A stretch of 64,000 nt of DNA, taken from contig NZ_CP016449.1 of the NCBI RefSeq assembly GCF_001713375.1, forward strand, positions 4,445,501 through 4,509,500, in the 5' to 3' direction. Positions 6,084-16,071 of this stretch are shown piece after piece. Below the pieces are notes generated by a model that was not told the DNA's origin, did no database searches, and saw nothing but the letters and a program-made list of their open reading frames with translations. Source of the DNA: Hydrogenophaga sp. RAC07. Lineage in GTDB: Bacteria > Pseudomonadota > Gammaproteobacteria > Burkholderiales > Burkholderiaceae_C. The translations under genes were made by a program, and so were the position numbers. Within the stretch, counting starts at the first letter, position 1, and the number at the start of each line of letters is the position of its first letter.

Positions 6084-8896
6084 GCGGGGCGCGATGCGCC
6101 GGTGTGCGGGCCCAGCACGTGCTGCCACAGCGCGCGCACGGCGTCGGCCGAGGCCTGCACCGCCGCGGCGTCCACCTGGGTCGGGGCCTCATCCAGGCGC
6201 GCGCGGTGCTGGATCTGGCGCAACTCGCGGTAGGCCTGCGCGGCCGCTTCTCCCATGCCGGGTTCCAGCAGGCCGGCGGCTTCGGCGCGGCGCAGCAGGT
6301 TGATGTTGCCGGTGTTGGCGCGCAGCTCGGGGTGGGTGCGCGAATGCAGCAACACCAGGTACTGCATGACGAACTCCACGTCGACCATGCCGCCGGGGCT
6401 GTGCTTCACGTCGAACCGGGTGCCGCGCACCGGGTGCGCCTGGCGCACCTTCTCGCGCATGGCCACGATCTCGCGCGCCAGCGAATCGCCATCGCGCAGC
6501 GCGGTGATCACGTCTTCGCGCACCTCGTCGAAGCGGCCGGCCAGGGCCACGCTGCCCAGCACAAAACGCGCGCGCGTCATGGCCTGGTGCTCCCAGGTCC
6601 AGGCGGTGTTGCTGCCGCGCTGTTGCTGGTAGTTGGTGTAGGCCTGGAAGCTCGTGACCAGCAGGCCCGAGTTGCCGTTGGGTCGCAGCGCGGTGTCGAT
6701 CTCGAACAGGTCGCCCTCGCCGGTCTTCACCGTGAGCCAGTTGATCATCTTGCGCACAAAGGCGGCGTAGATCTCGCCGGCGTTCTCGTGCTCGTCTTCG
6801 TACACGAACACGATGTCCAGGTCGCTGCCGTAGCCCAGTTCCTTGCCGCCGAGCTTGCCGTAACCAATGATGGCGAACGCCGGCTCGTCGCGGTGGCGGT
6901 TCTTCAGGCGCGCCCAGCACCAGCGCGCGGTCAGGCGCAGCACCGAGTCGGCCAGGGCCGAGAGGTCGTCGGCCACCTGCTCGACCGTGAGCACCTTTTC
7001 CAGGTCGCGCGCGAGCGTGCGGAACACCTCGGCGTGGTGGGCGCGGCGCAGCAGGTTCAGCAGCGCCTCTTCGTCGTCTTCGCCGGTGGAGCGCAGCGCG
7101 GCGCGGCGCGATTCGAGCTCCACTTCAAACTGCGCCGCATCGAAGCGGTCGGTGAGCAATTGCTGGCTCGCCAGTTCGTCGATCACGCCCGGGTGCTGCA
7201 GCAAATAACGCGCGGGCCATTTGGCCGCACCCAGCAGGCGCAGCAGGCGCTCGTGCACCGAAGGCCGCTCCTGCAGCAGGGCCAGGTAGCTGTCGCGGCG
7301 CAGCATGGGCTCGATCCAGTCGGCCATGCGCAGCGCGGCTTCTTCGCTCACGCGGCCTTCTTCCAGCCAGGCGCCGGTGCGCTGCACCAGCCGCACCAGG
7401 CGAAAGCGGCTGTCTTCCTTGAGCGCCAGCACACGCGGGTGTTCGCGCCACTGCGCCACCCGGGCCGCAAACGCTTGCGGGAGCTGCGCCAGCACGCTCT
7501 GGAGATCGTCGGTGGGGCCGCTTTTGCCGTTGCAGCCTTTGCCATTGCAGCCGCCGTTGGTGGGGCCGCCCAACAGCGTGTCGAACTCCTGCGCCACCAG
7601 TTCGCGGTGCGCGTCCAGCGTGTGCAGGAACTCGCAGACGTTGGCGCAACCCATGCTCGCCGCCATCCACGCCAGGTCGTCGTCGCGCGTGGGCATCACA
7701 TGGGTCTGCTGGTCGTCCAGGTACTGGATGCGGTGCTCGACCCGACGCAGGAAACGGTAGGCCTCGGCCAGCGCGTCGGCCGAAGCCTGCGGCATGAGCC
7801 CGGCGCGGCACAGGCGGGGCAAGGCGTCCAGCGTGGGCCGCGTGCGCAGCTCGGGAAACTGACCCCCGCGCACCACCTGCAGCAGCTGCACGGTGAACTC
7901 CACCTCGCGGATGCCGCCGCGCGAGAGCTTCACATCGTTGGCGCGGCCGGGGTTGCCGGCGGCGCGCTTGGACGCGTGTTCGCGGATCTGGCGGTGCAGC
8001 GTGCGCAGCGCTTCAAACACGCCGTAGTCGAGGTAGCGGCGGAACACAAACGGCAGCACCGAACCACGCAAGGCGTTGGCACCGCCGGCGGCCACACAGG
8101 CCGCGGGTGCGATCACGCGGCTCTTGAGCCATGCGAAGCGCTCCCATTCGCGGCCCTGCACCAGGAAATATTCTTCCAGCGCGCCAAGTGACACCGCGCT
8201 CGGTCCCGAGTTGCCGTTGGGTCGCAGCGCGAGATCCACCCGGAACACGTTGCCGTGTTCGGTGGTTTCGCCCACCGTGTTGTAGATGTGTTTGACGGCC
8301 TTGCCGAAGTACTCGTGGTTGCTGAGGCGGTTGCGGCCCTGCGCGTTGCCGGCGGTCTCACCGTCGTGGTCGTACACGTAGATCAGGTCGATGTCGCTGG
8401 ACACATTGAGTTCACGCGCACCGAGCTTGCCCATGCCCACCACCCACAGCTGCGCACGCGCGGTCTGGCCCTGGGCGTCGGTGTATTGCGGCGCGCCATA
8501 CAAGTCGTCGAGTTCAAGGAAGGCGAGTTCGCAGGCCACGTCCAGCGCGATCTCGGCCAGCTCGGTCACAGCGCGTGTGACCGCCTGCAACGGCGCGCCC
8601 TCTTCGCAGTCGAGGACCACCAGGCGCTCCAGCACCAGCTGGCGCAGCACGCGCAACGCAGCCGGCATGGGCAGGCCGCGCTGAGCCAGGGTGGCCAGGC
8701 AGGCCAGCATGCTGGTGCGCACCGGCTCGCCGGGCGGCAGGCAGGCGAGTTCGTCGGGGTAACGCCGGCGAACTCGCTGCACAAAACGGGAATGATCGGC
8801 GCGGCGATCGGCCAGCGTCAGCTCGGGCAAGGCGTTCACATTTGATGACAAAGGGGCAAGGTCCGTGGTGGAAACCGTGAGATGACTGGCCGGCAT
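6080..8896 (-). CDS. glnE: Glutamine synthetase adenylyltransferase/adenylyl-removing enzyme
   Basis: A bifunctional nitrogen regulator that adenylylates and deadenylylates glutamine synthetase in response to PII and glutamine. Both nucleotidyltransferase cores are seen: LNVSSDIDLIYVYD in the N-terminal adenylyl-removase half and LGYGSDLDIVFVYED in the C-terminal adenylyltransferase half. The length of 938 residues with the ATG at the complement of 8894-8896 fits the family. The frame extends to 8959 without family similarity. The start sits only 14 bases from the divergent YhdP-family start, so a later in-frame start (for example the GTG giving VNALPELTLAD) is possible. The linker between the halves carries a Cys-Asn-Gly-Lys repeat, listed separately. 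Confidence 0.96.
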   Translation of the reverse strand: MPASHLTVSTTDLAPLSSNVNALPELTLADRRADHSRFVQRVRRRYPDELACLPPGEPVRTSMLACLATLAQRGLPMPAALRVLRQLVLERLVVLDCEEGAPLQAVTRAVTELAEIALDVACELAFLELDDLYGAPQYTDAQGQTARAQLWVVGMGKLGARELNVSSDIDLIYVYDHDGETAGNAQGRNRLSNHEYFGKAVKHIYNTVGETTEHGNVFRVDLALRPNGNSGPSAVSLGALEEYFLVQGREWERFAWLKSRVIAPAACVAAGGANALRGSVLPFVFRRYLDYGVFEALRTLHRQIREHASKRAAGNPGRANDVKLSRGGIREVEFTVQLLQVVRGGQFPELRTRPTLDALPRLCRAGLMPQASADALAEAYRFLRRVEHRIQYLDDQQTHVMPTRDDDLAWMAASMGCANVCEFLHTLDAHRELVAQEFDTLLGGPTNGGCNGKGCNGKSGPTDDLQSVLAQLPQAFAARVAQWREHPRVLALKEDSRFRLVRLVQRTGAWLEEGRVSEEAALRMADWIEPMLRRDSYLALLQERPSVHERLLRLLGAAKWPARYLLQHPGVIDELASQQLLTDRFDAAQFEVELESRRAALRSTGEDDEEALLNLLRRAHHAEVFRTLARDLEKVLTVEQVADDLSALADSVLRLTARWCWARLKNRHRDEPAFAIIGYGKLGGKELGYGSDLDIVFVYEDEHENAGEIYAAFVRKMINWLTVKTGEGDLFEIDTALRPNGNSGLLVTSFQAYTNYQQQRGSNTAWTWEHQAMTRARFVLGSVALAGRFDEVREDVITALRDGDSLAREIVAMREKVRQAHPVRGTRFDVKHSPGGMVDVEFVMQYLVLLHSRTHPELRANTGNINLLRRAEAAGLLEPGMGEAAAQAYRELRQIQHRARLDEAPTQVDAAAVQASADAVRALWQHVLGPHTGASRPA
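7511..7569 (-). repeat. Short repeats in the glnE interdomain linker
   Basis: Two imperfect 15-base units (TTGCCGTTGCAGCCT / TTGCCATTGCAGCCG) are flanked by an exact direct repeat GGTGGGGCCGC at 7511 and 7559. In the protein they give NGGCNGKGCNGKSG near residues 443-462, between the two catalytic halves. It looks like a recent in-frame slippage or duplication that the linker tolerates. Confidence 0.6.
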
Positions 8897-8910
8897 AATT
8901 TGCGTTGGAC

Positions 8911-11900
8911 ATGAACCCTCAACAACCCGCCTCTGCAGCCCCCTCTGCGCCACATGCAACCGCCTCGAGGTCCCTCAAGACATTTGCCGTGGCCAGTCGC
9001 CTGTTGTTGTGGCTGTTGCTGGCGGTCTGGGGGCTCTTTGCACTGACCTGGGCCGGCTTGAATGGCGCGATTGTGCCCCGAATCGGCGAATGGCGTCCTG
9101 AGCTGGAAAGGTGGGCGACCCAGGCGGTCGGAGTACCGGTTCGCATTGGAGAAATCCGTGCCGAATCGGGTAAGAGCGGCGCGAGTTTCCTGCCCACCCT
9201 CATGCCTTCCTTCGAACTGCGCGATGTGCAGCTGATCGATGCGCAAGGCCGCGTGGCGCTGCAGTTGCCGCTGGTGCGCACCGCCATTTCAGTGCAGTCG
9301 CTGTGGCGCGGGGGCTTCGAGCAAGTGGTGATCGAAGCGCCGGTGCTCGACGTGCGCCGCACCGCGCAGGGCCGCATCGAAGTGGCCGGACTCGACATGT
9401 CCGGCCCCAGCCACGACAGCGCGGCGGCCGACTGGTTTTTTGCGCAGCGCGAGTTCGTGATCCGCCGCGGCACCGTGCGCTGGACCGACGACCAGCGTCG
9501 CCAGCCCACGCTGGCCCTGAGCGAACTCGACTTTGTGAGCCGCAACACCGCGCGCACGCACCACTGGCGCATCGACGCCACGCCACCGACCGAGTGGGGC
9601 GATCGTTTGAGCCTGCGCGGCCAGCTGCGTGAGCCGCTGATTTCGCTGGCCCAGCGCCAACGCGGTGAGCCGGTCTGGCACGACTGGACGGGTGAGGTGT
9701 TTGCCGACTTCACCCGGGTCGACGTGACCCGCCTGCGGGCCTATGTGGACCTGTCCGACCGCGGCGTGGAGGTGCGCACCGGCGAGGGCGCGTTGCGCGC
9801 CTGGGCGCAGGTGGAACGCGGGCAGGTGGCCGGTGTGACGGCCGACCTGGCGCTGCAGAACGTCGAAGCCCAACTCGGTCCGCAACTGCCGGCGATGGCG
9901 CTGGAGGATGTGCAGGGCCGGCTGGCCGTGCAGTGGAACGCCGAGGGGTTTGGTGTGACCACGGAGGACCTGCGCTTTCGCACCCGCGAAGGCGACACCT
10001 GGCCGGGTGGCCGGCTGGTGCTCAAACACGTGGTGCGCAGCGCGATGCAGACGCCCAGTGTCGAGCTGAGCGCCGAACAGCTCGACCTCGCGGCTCTGGC
10101 GGACATCGCCGAACGGGTGCCGTTGCCCGAAGCCGTGCGCACCTGGCTGCAGCGGCTGCAGCCCGCGGGCCGCATGGACGGCTTCACCGCGCGCTGGCAA
10201 GGCCCTGCCGCCGCCGCGGGCGACCCGGTGGATGGCGCCATCGACTGGACGCAGGGCAGCTACCAGGCGCGTGGCCGCGTGCAAGCCCTCGCGCTGGCGG
10301 GCGAACCCAGCGGAAAGATGTCCTTGAGTGGCCGCTTCCCCTTGCCGGGCAGGCCCGGAATCACCGGCGCCACGGTCGACTTTGACCTGGACCAGAACGG
10401 CGGACGCGCCCGCATCACCGTGGCCGACGGTTCGATCGAGTTGCCCGACATCTTTGAAGAAGCACGCATCCCGCTGCAGCGGCTGGCGGCCGACGCGTCG
10501 TGGCGCCTGCAGGGCGAGCGCATCGAAGCGCAACTGGACAACCTGAGCATGGCCAACGCCGACGCCGAGGGCACGGCCCAGGTGAAGTGGCACACCAGCG
10601 ATCCGGCCACCAGCCCGTCGAAGTCGCGCTTCCCCGGCGTGATCGACCTCACCGCGCAGCTGACACGTGCCGACGGCACCCGGGTGCACCGCTACCTGCC
10701 GCTCACCGTCAATGCCGAAGCGCGGCGCTACGTGCGCGAAGCCGTGCTGGCGGGCAGTGCCAGCCCGGTGGACTTCCGCATCCAGGGCGACATGGACCGC
10801 CTGCCCTTCAAGAGCGCAGACGCGCCGAGCGAATTCCGCATCTCGGCCCAACTCAGCGGGGTCGACTTCGATTATTTGCCGGTCGGCTTCCAGCCGACCG
10901 ACGCCGCGCCCTGGCCGGGCTTGCGGGGCTTTTCGGGCCAGCTGGTGCTGGACCATCTGAAGCTGAACATCGCCGCCGGGACATCGGGTGTGGTGGGTGC
11001 CACCGGTGTGCGCCTGAGCGAAGGCGCGGTGGCGCTGGACGATCTGGTGACCGACACCACGTTGACGGTGAGAACACGGGCGAGGGGCCCGGCCAGGGCC
11101 ATGCTGGGATATGTGCAGACCTCGCCGCTCAAGACCCTGACCGGCGATGCGCTGGCGCAGACCACCATCGGTGGCGATGTCGACCTGGGCGTGACGCTCA
11201 AGCTGCCCCTGTCCGACCTGGATGCCTTCACCGTGGCGGGCACGGTGGCGTTCGACGGCAACGACCTGAAGATCCACCCGGCCGCGCCGCTGCTGGCGCG
11301 CACGCGCGGCACGCTGGCCTTCACCGAGCAGGGCTTTGTGGTGCTGGGGGGCAACGCGAGCGTGTTCGGCGGCGACATGAGGTTTGAAGGCGGCCTGCGG
11401 CCCAATCCGCAAGGCGTGGCGCGCCTGCAGTTCCGCGGCCAGGGCGTGGCCAGCGCCGAGGGCCTGCGCGACGGTGGCCTGGGCGCGGTCTCCAGCCTGT
11501 TCCAGAACGCGTCGGGATCGGCTGCCTACACCGCGCAGCTGGGTTTTCGCGGCGGGGAGCCCGAGCTGCAGGTGGCGAGCAGCCTGCAGGGCATGGCGCT
11601 GAACCTGCCCGCGCCGCTGGGCAAAACGGCCGAGGCCAGCCTGCCGCTGCGCCTGGACACGGCGGTGCTCGGCGTCAACGGCGACGTGGCCAGCACCGAC
11701 CGGGTGGCGCTGGAGCTGGGATCGGCGCTGGCGCCTCTGGTGTCGCTGCGCTACGAGCGCGACATCACCGGTGAGGTGCCGCGCGTGTTGCGCGGCAGTG
11801 TGGCGGTGGGGCTGGAGGGCGGCGACGCCGCGCCCATGCCCGCATCGGGCGTGGTGGGCAACCTGCGCCTCGATCAGCTGGACCTCGATGCGTGGTCCCA

Positions 11901-13119
11901 GCTGGCCAGCCGCTCCGGTGTGCGTGTGCCCACGGCCGCCACGCTGAGCAGCATCGACCAGGACGCCGAACTCGCCTACCTGCCCACCACGCTGGCGCTG
12001 CGCACCAACCGGCTCACGCTGGAAGGCCGCAGCTTCAACCGGGTGGTGGTGGGCGGTTCGCGCGAGGGCACGCATTGGCGCGCCAACGTGACGGCCGACG
12101 AACTCAACGGTTATGTGGAAGTGCGCCAGGCCGGTCCCAACACGGCGGGCAGTGTGTTCGCCCGGCTCGCGCGGCTGAAGCTGGAGCCTGCCGTGGCCAC
12201 CGAGGTGGAACAGCTCCTGAGCCAGCCCACCAGCGTGCCCGCGCTCGACATCGCCGTGGAAGACCTGGAGTTCGGCGGGCGGCGCCTGGGTCGGGTGGAG
12301 GTGGAAGCCGTCAACCGGGGCGGCCCCACGCGTGCCGGCGAATGGCGGCTGACCAAACTCAAACTCACCGTGCCCGAAGCGCGCTTCAGTGCCACCGGCA
12401 ACTGGGCGCCCATGACCGGCGTCTCCAACGGACAGCCGGGCGAACAGCGCCGCACCGCCTTGAGTTTTCGCCTCGACGTGGACGACTCCGGCGCCCTGCT
12501 CACGCGCTTGAACCGCCCGGGGCTGGTGCGCGGCGGCAAGGGCCGCATCGAAGGCAGCGTGGGCTGGATCGGCTCGCCCCTGGCGCCCGACTACCCCACG
12601 CTCTCGGGCCAGTTGCAGGCCGATTTCGAGCGCGGTCAGTTCCTCAAGGTCGAGCCCGGTGCCGGCCGCCTGCTCGGCGTGCTCAGCCTGCAGGCCTTGC
12701 CGCGGCGCCTGGTGCTGGACTTCCGCGACGTGTTCTCCGACGGTTTCGCGTTCGACTTCGTGCGCGGTGATGCGCGCATCGAACAAGGCGTGCTGTTCAC
12801 CAACAACTTGCAGATGAAGGGCGTGAACGCCGCGGTGCTGATGGAAGGCACGGCCGATCTCGCGCGCGAGCAGCAGGACCTGAAGGTGGTGGTGGTGCCC
12901 GAGATCAACGCCGGCACGGCCTCGCTGATCGCCACCGCCATCAACCCGGCCATCGGCCTGGGCAGTTTCCTCGCGCAGTTCCTGCTGCGCCAGCCGCTGC
13001 AAAGCGCCGGCACGCAGGAGTTCAAGGTCACGGGCAGCTGGGCCGATCCGCAGGTGGCCAAGGTCGACCGCACGCCGCCCACCCCGCCCTCCCGCGCCCC
13101 CGCCGGCGCACTGCAGTAA
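8911..13119 (+). CDS. YhdP-family (AsmA-like, TIGR02099) envelope protein
   Basis: A 1402-residue protein with one N-terminal membrane anchor (residues about 25-50, LLLWLLLAVWGLFAL) and a very long periplasmic part of repeating beta-rich segments, ending in the AsmA-type C-terminal region (SFLAQFLLRQPLQSAGTQEF, then KVTGSW). This architecture is the DUF3971/AsmA2 YhdP family. In E. coli YhdP, TamB and YdbH move phospholipids between the inner and outer membrane; a similar bridge role is likely here. I use the ATG at 8911; a TTG at 8905 would add two residues. It heads a plus-strand run with the nitrilase-family amidase 40 bases downstream. Confidence 0.92.
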   Translation: MNPQQPASAAPSAPHATASRSLKTFAVASRLLLWLLLAVWGLFALTWAGLNGAIVPRIGEWRPELERWATQAVGVPVRIGEIRAESGKSGASFLPTLMPSFELRDVQLIDAQGRVALQLPLVRTAISVQSLWRGGFEQVVIEAPVLDVRRTAQGRIEVAGLDMSGPSHDSAAADWFFAQREFVIRRGTVRWTDDQRRQPTLALSELDFVSRNTARTHHWRIDATPPTEWGDRLSLRGQLREPLISLAQRQRGEPVWHDWTGEVFADFTRVDVTRLRAYVDLSDRGVEVRTGEGALRAWAQVERGQVAGVTADLALQNVEAQLGPQLPAMALEDVQGRLAVQWNAEGFGVTTEDLRFRTREGDTWPGGRLVLKHVVRSAMQTPSVELSAEQLDLAALADIAERVPLPEAVRTWLQRLQPAGRMDGFTARWQGPAAAAGDPVDGAIDWTQGSYQARGRVQALALAGEPSGKMSLSGRFPLPGRPGITGATVDFDLDQNGGRARITVADGSIELPDIFEEARIPLQRLAADASWRLQGERIEAQLDNLSMANADAEGTAQVKWHTSDPATSPSKSRFPGVIDLTAQLTRADGTRVHRYLPLTVNAEARRYVREAVLAGSASPVDFRIQGDMDRLPFKSADAPSEFRISAQLSGVDFDYLPVGFQPTDAAPWPGLRGFSGQLVLDHLKLNIAAGTSGVVGATGVRLSEGAVALDDLVTDTTLTVRTRARGPARAMLGYVQTSPLKTLTGDALAQTTIGGDVDLGVTLKLPLSDLDAFTVAGTVAFDGNDLKIHPAAPLLARTRGTLAFTEQGFVVLGGNASVFGGDMRFEGGLRPNPQGVARLQFRGQGVASAEGLRDGGLGAVSSLFQNASGSAAYTAQLGFRGGEPELQVASSLQGMALNLPAPLGKTAEASLPLRLDTAVLGVNGDVASTDRVALELGSALAPLVSLRYERDITGEVPRVLRGSVAVGLEGGDAAPMPASGVVGNLRLDQLDLDAWSQLASRSGVRVPTAATLSSIDQDAELAYLPTTLALRTNRLTLEGRSFNRVVVGGSREGTHWRANVTADELNGYVEVRQAGPNTAGSVFARLARLKLEPAVATEVEQLLSQPTSVPALDIAVEDLEFGGRRLGRVEVEAVNRGGPTRAGEWRLTKLKLTVPEARFSATGNWAPMTGVSNGQPGEQRRTALSFRLDVDDSGALLTRLNRPGLVRGGKGRIEGSVGWIGSPLAPDYPTLSGQLQADFERGQFLKVEPGAGRLLGVLSLQALPRRLVLDFRDVFSDGFAFDFVRGDARIEQGVLFTNNLQMKGVNAAVLMEGTADLAREQQDLKVVVVPEINAGTASLIATAINPAIGLGSFLAQFLLRQPLQSAGTQEFKVTGSWADPQVAKVDRTPPTPPSRAPAGALQ

Positions 13120-13159
13120 GCTGACCGACCCGCGCGCCGCGGCCCACCGAAAGACGACC

Positions 13160-14002
13160 ATGACCTTGCCTCACCCACCCCACGTTCCCGGCCGCATGAA
13201 GGTCGCCGCGATCCAGATGGTCTCGGGCATCAGCCTGGACAACAACCTCAGCGAGGCCCTGCGGCTGCTGCGCCTGGCCGCCAACGCGGGCGCCGAGCTT
13301 GCGGTGCTGCCCGAGTACTTCTGCTTCATGGGCGCGCGCGACGAAGACAAGCTGTTGCTGGCTGAAACGCCCGGCCTGGGCAAGGTGCAGGACTTCCTCT
13401 CGGACTGCGCGCGCGACCTGAAGATGTGGATCGTGGGCGGCACCCTGCCCATGGCCACCGACGACCCTGCGCACGCGGCCAACGCTTCGCTGGCTTACAA
13501 CCCGCGCGGTGAATGCGCCAGCCGCTACGACAAGATCCACCTCTTCCGATACGACAACGGCCGCGAGCGCTACGACGAAGCGGCCGTGTTGCGCGCCGGC
13601 GAAACGCCCACCGTGTTCGAGTGCCGCGACGCCGGCGGCCAGACCTGGCGCGTGGGCCAGAGCGTGTGTTACGACCTGCGCTTCGGCGAGCTCTACCGCA
13701 TGCTCGCGGCCGATGTCTTGCTGGTGCCCTCGGCCTTCACCCACACCACCGGCCAGGCGCACTGGGAGGTGTTGCTGCGCGCGCGCGCCATCGAAAACCA
13801 GGCCTTCGTGATCGCGAGTGCACAAGGCGGTGTGCACGAAAACGGCCGGCGCACCTGGGGCCACACCATGGTCATCGACCCCTGGGGCGGTGTGATGGCC
13901 CTGCAGGCCGAAGGCCCGGGCGTGGTCACGGCCGAGCTGGACTTCGAGCAGTTGCGCAGCGTGCGCGAGCAGTTGCCTTCGCTGCAACACCGCCGCCTTT
14001 GA
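13160..14002 (+). CDS. Carbon-nitrogen hydrolase, Nit1-like (probable deaminated glutathione amidase)
   Basis: A 280-residue cytosolic nitrilase-superfamily enzyme. The catalytic triad is present: Glu52 in LPEYFCFMG, Lys125 in [10 protein letters not shown] and Cys170 in [14 protein letters not shown]. The motif context and length match the Nit1/NitB branch, which hydrolyses deaminated glutathione as metabolite repair; close relatives act on other omega-amides. The start at 13160 is the first ATG after the YhdP-family gene; [11 protein letters not shown] at 13196 would trim twelve residues and is equally good by homology. It is followed 17 bases later by the sensor kinase. Confidence 0.9.
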   Translation: MTLPHPPHVPGRMKVAAIQMVSGISLDNNLSEALRLLRLAANAGAELAVLPEYFCFMGARDEDKLLLAETPGLGKVQDFLSDCARDLKMWIVGGTLPMATDDPAHAANASLAYNPRGECASRYDKIHLFRYDNGRERYDEAAVLRAGETPTVFECRDAGGQTWRVGQSVCYDLRFGELYRMLAADVLLVPSAFTHTTGQAHWEVLLRARAIENQAFVIASAQGGVHENGRRTWGHTMVIDPWGGVMALQAEGPGVVTAELDFEQLRSVREQLPSLQHRRL

Positions 14003-14019
14003 GCCGCGAAGGCGCTTCA

Positions 14020-16071
14020 GTGAGCGAGGGGCACGCCACCGAGCGCAACGACACCGGTTCGCGCCGCTGGGCGTTGTGGGCCACGCTGCTGCTCCTGGTG
14101 GTGGCGCTGTTGGTGGTGCTCGTGTTCCTGACGCGCGAGTACGAAGAGGCGCGCGACCAGCAGGCGCTGGAACAGGAAGCCGCGGCGGTGGTCGGCGACA
14201 TCCGCAACGAGCTCGTGCGCAATGTACAGACGCTGCAATCGCTCAACAGCGTGTCCCCCACCGCCGACAGCTGGAGCGCGCCCGCCGCCGAGCTGCTGGC
14301 ACAACACCGCGAGCTGGTGCGCCTGGAGTGGCGCGACAACGCGCAACGCATCATCAGCCACCGCGACACGCCTTACCTCAGCGATGTGTTCGCCTACCTG
14401 GACCGCACGCGCGCCGTGGCCGACGTGAAGCTGGCCTGCGACAACGCGCAGCGCCAGTCGGGCCCGGCGTACTCGTCGAGCTACTTCTGGCCCATGCGCG
14501 ACGGCCTGGGCCTGGAGCTCATGGAGATGTGCATGCCGGTGGTGCGCTCGGGTGTGCCCAACGGTTTTCTGGTGGCCACCTACTCCCTGCCCGGCATCCT
14601 GTCCGAGTTCACCCGGCCCGACGCCCTGCGCAGCCGCGGCCTGTCGTTCAACGACGCCGACGGCACCCGCCTGGCGCTGCACCGCATGGTGCCCGGCACG
14701 CGGCGCACGTTGAGTGCCAACGCCGTGCTCGAGCTGCCGGGGCACACGCTGATCCTGCAATTGCAGAGCCCGCGCCTGGTGGGCGGGCTGTTTCCCAACG
14801 TGCTCACCGCCGTGATCAGCGCGCTCTCGCTGGCATTGCTGGCCGTGCTGGCCCTGCTGGCGCGCGACACACGCCTGCGCCAGCGTGCCGAGCTCGGTGT
14901 GGCCGATGCGCTGGCGTTTCGCAAGGCCATGGAAGACTCGCTCGTGACCGGGCTGCGCGCGCGCGACATGACCGGGCGCATCACCTATGTGAACCCGGCG
15001 TTTTGCGAAATGGTGGGGCTGAGCGCCGAACAGCTCATCGGCACCGGCCTGCCCGCGCCCTGGTGGCCGCCCGAGCTGGTGGACGAATACCAGCAGCGCC
15101 AGCTGGTGCGACTGGCGGGCCAGACGCTGCCACGCGAAGGTTACGAGTCGGTGTTCCAGCGCAGCGACGGCACGCGTTTTCCGGTGCTCATCATCGAAGC
15201 GCCGCTGATCGATGCGCAGGGCAAGCAGACCGGTTTCATGAGCGCCATCCTCGACCTCACCGAACAGCGCCGGGTGGAAGACCTCAACCGCACCTCGCAG
15301 GAGCGGCTGCAGGCTACCGCCCGCCTGGCCACGGTGGGCGAGATGGCCTCGCTGCTCAGCCACGAACTCAACCAGCCGCTGGCCGCGATTTCCAGTTACG
15401 CCAGCGGTGCCATGAACCTGCTGGAGCAACCCGCGGCGTCGGTGCCGCAGGCCGACCTGTCGCAGGCCATGAAACGCATCAGCGAACAGGCCGAGCGCGC
15501 GGGGCGCGTGATCAAGAGCGTGGCCGACTTTGTTCGGCGGCGCGAGCAGGTGCGCGAGGCGGTGAGTCCGCAGGATCTGATGGACGCGATCCAGCCCCTG
15601 CTGGTGTTGCAGGCCAAAAAGCAGGGCATCCAGTTGCAGATCGGCATCGCGCCGGGCTGTCCCGCTGTGCATTGCGACCGCACCATGGTCGAGCAGGTGC
15701 TGCTCAACCTCGCGCGCAACGGCATGCAGGCGATGCCGCAGGGCGATCCGGCGCTGGGCCAGGGCGCGCGGGTGCTGCGCATCGCGGTGCACCAGACGCG
15801 GTTGCACTCGGGCTTGCGCCCGGGCGGTGATCAGCACAAGGCATGGATCACCTTCGAGGTGAGCGACCACGGACTGGGACTGAGCCCCGAGGTGCAGGCC
15901 AAGCTCTTCACGCCTTTTTTTACCACCCGCACGGAGGGCATGGGCCTGGGGCTGAGCCTGTGCCGCACGGTGATCGAGCAGCACGGCGGTGCCTTGACCT
16001 ACGAGCCCAACCAGCCGCGTGGCACCGTGTTCCGCTTCACGCTGCCGGCCCACCTATCATCACGGCCATGA
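14020..16071 (+). CDS. Membrane PAS sensor histidine kinase
   Basis: A 683-residue kinase. Order: membrane helix (about 15-37), periplasmic sensor region (about 38-245), second helix (about 255-285, ending before ARDTRLRQRAEL), PAS domain (about 305-425), H-box SLLSHELNQPLAAISS with His448, and an ATPase domain with NLARNGMQAM, DHGLGLS, FTPFFTT and GMGLGLSLC. The ligand is unknown. I chose GTG at 14020 because GAAGG lies eight bases before it; TTG at 13999 would overlap the amidase stop. Its stop overlaps the response-regulator ATG, so the two form a cognate pair. Confidence 0.93.
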   Translation: MSEGHATERNDTGSRRWALWATLLLLVVALLVVLVFLTREYEEARDQQALEQEAAAVVGDIRNELVRNVQTLQSLNSVSPTADSWSAPAAELLAQHRELVRLEWRDNAQRIISHRDTPYLSDVFAYLDRTRAVADVKLACDNAQRQSGPAYSSSYFWPMRDGLGLELMEMCMPVVRSGVPNGFLVATYSLPGILSEFTRPDALRSRGLSFNDADGTRLALHRMVPGTRRTLSANAVLELPGHTLILQLQSPRLVGGLFPNVLTAVISALSLALLAVLALLARDTRLRQRAELGVADALAFRKAMEDSLVTGLRARDMTGRITYVNPAFCEMVGLSAEQLIGTGLPAPWWPPELVDEYQQRQLVRLAGQTLPREGYESVFQRSDGTRFPVLIIEAPLIDAQGKQTGFMSAILDLTEQRRVEDLNRTSQERLQATARLATVGEMASLLSHELNQPLAAISSYASGAMNLLEQPAASVPQADLSQAMKRISEQAERAGRVIKSVADFVRRREQVREAVSPQDLMDAIQPLLVLQAKKQGIQLQIGIAPGCPAVHCDRTMVEQVLLNLARNGMQAMPQGDPALGQGARVLRIAVHQTRLHSGLRPGGDQHKAWITFEVSDHGLGLSPEVQAKLFTPFFTTRTEGMGLGLSLCRTVIEQHGGALTYEPNQPRGTVFRFTLPAHLSSRP

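Noticed and set aside
6071-8191. 706-codon plus-strand frame opposite glnE
   Set aside because: Antisense shadow with His/Gln/Val-rich repeats and no recognisable motif.
9289-13161. 1290-codon open frame on the minus strand opposite the YhdP-family gene
   Set aside because: It mirrors the real gene, has His/Gln/Arg-rich composition typical of antisense frames in high-GC DNA, and shows no domain.
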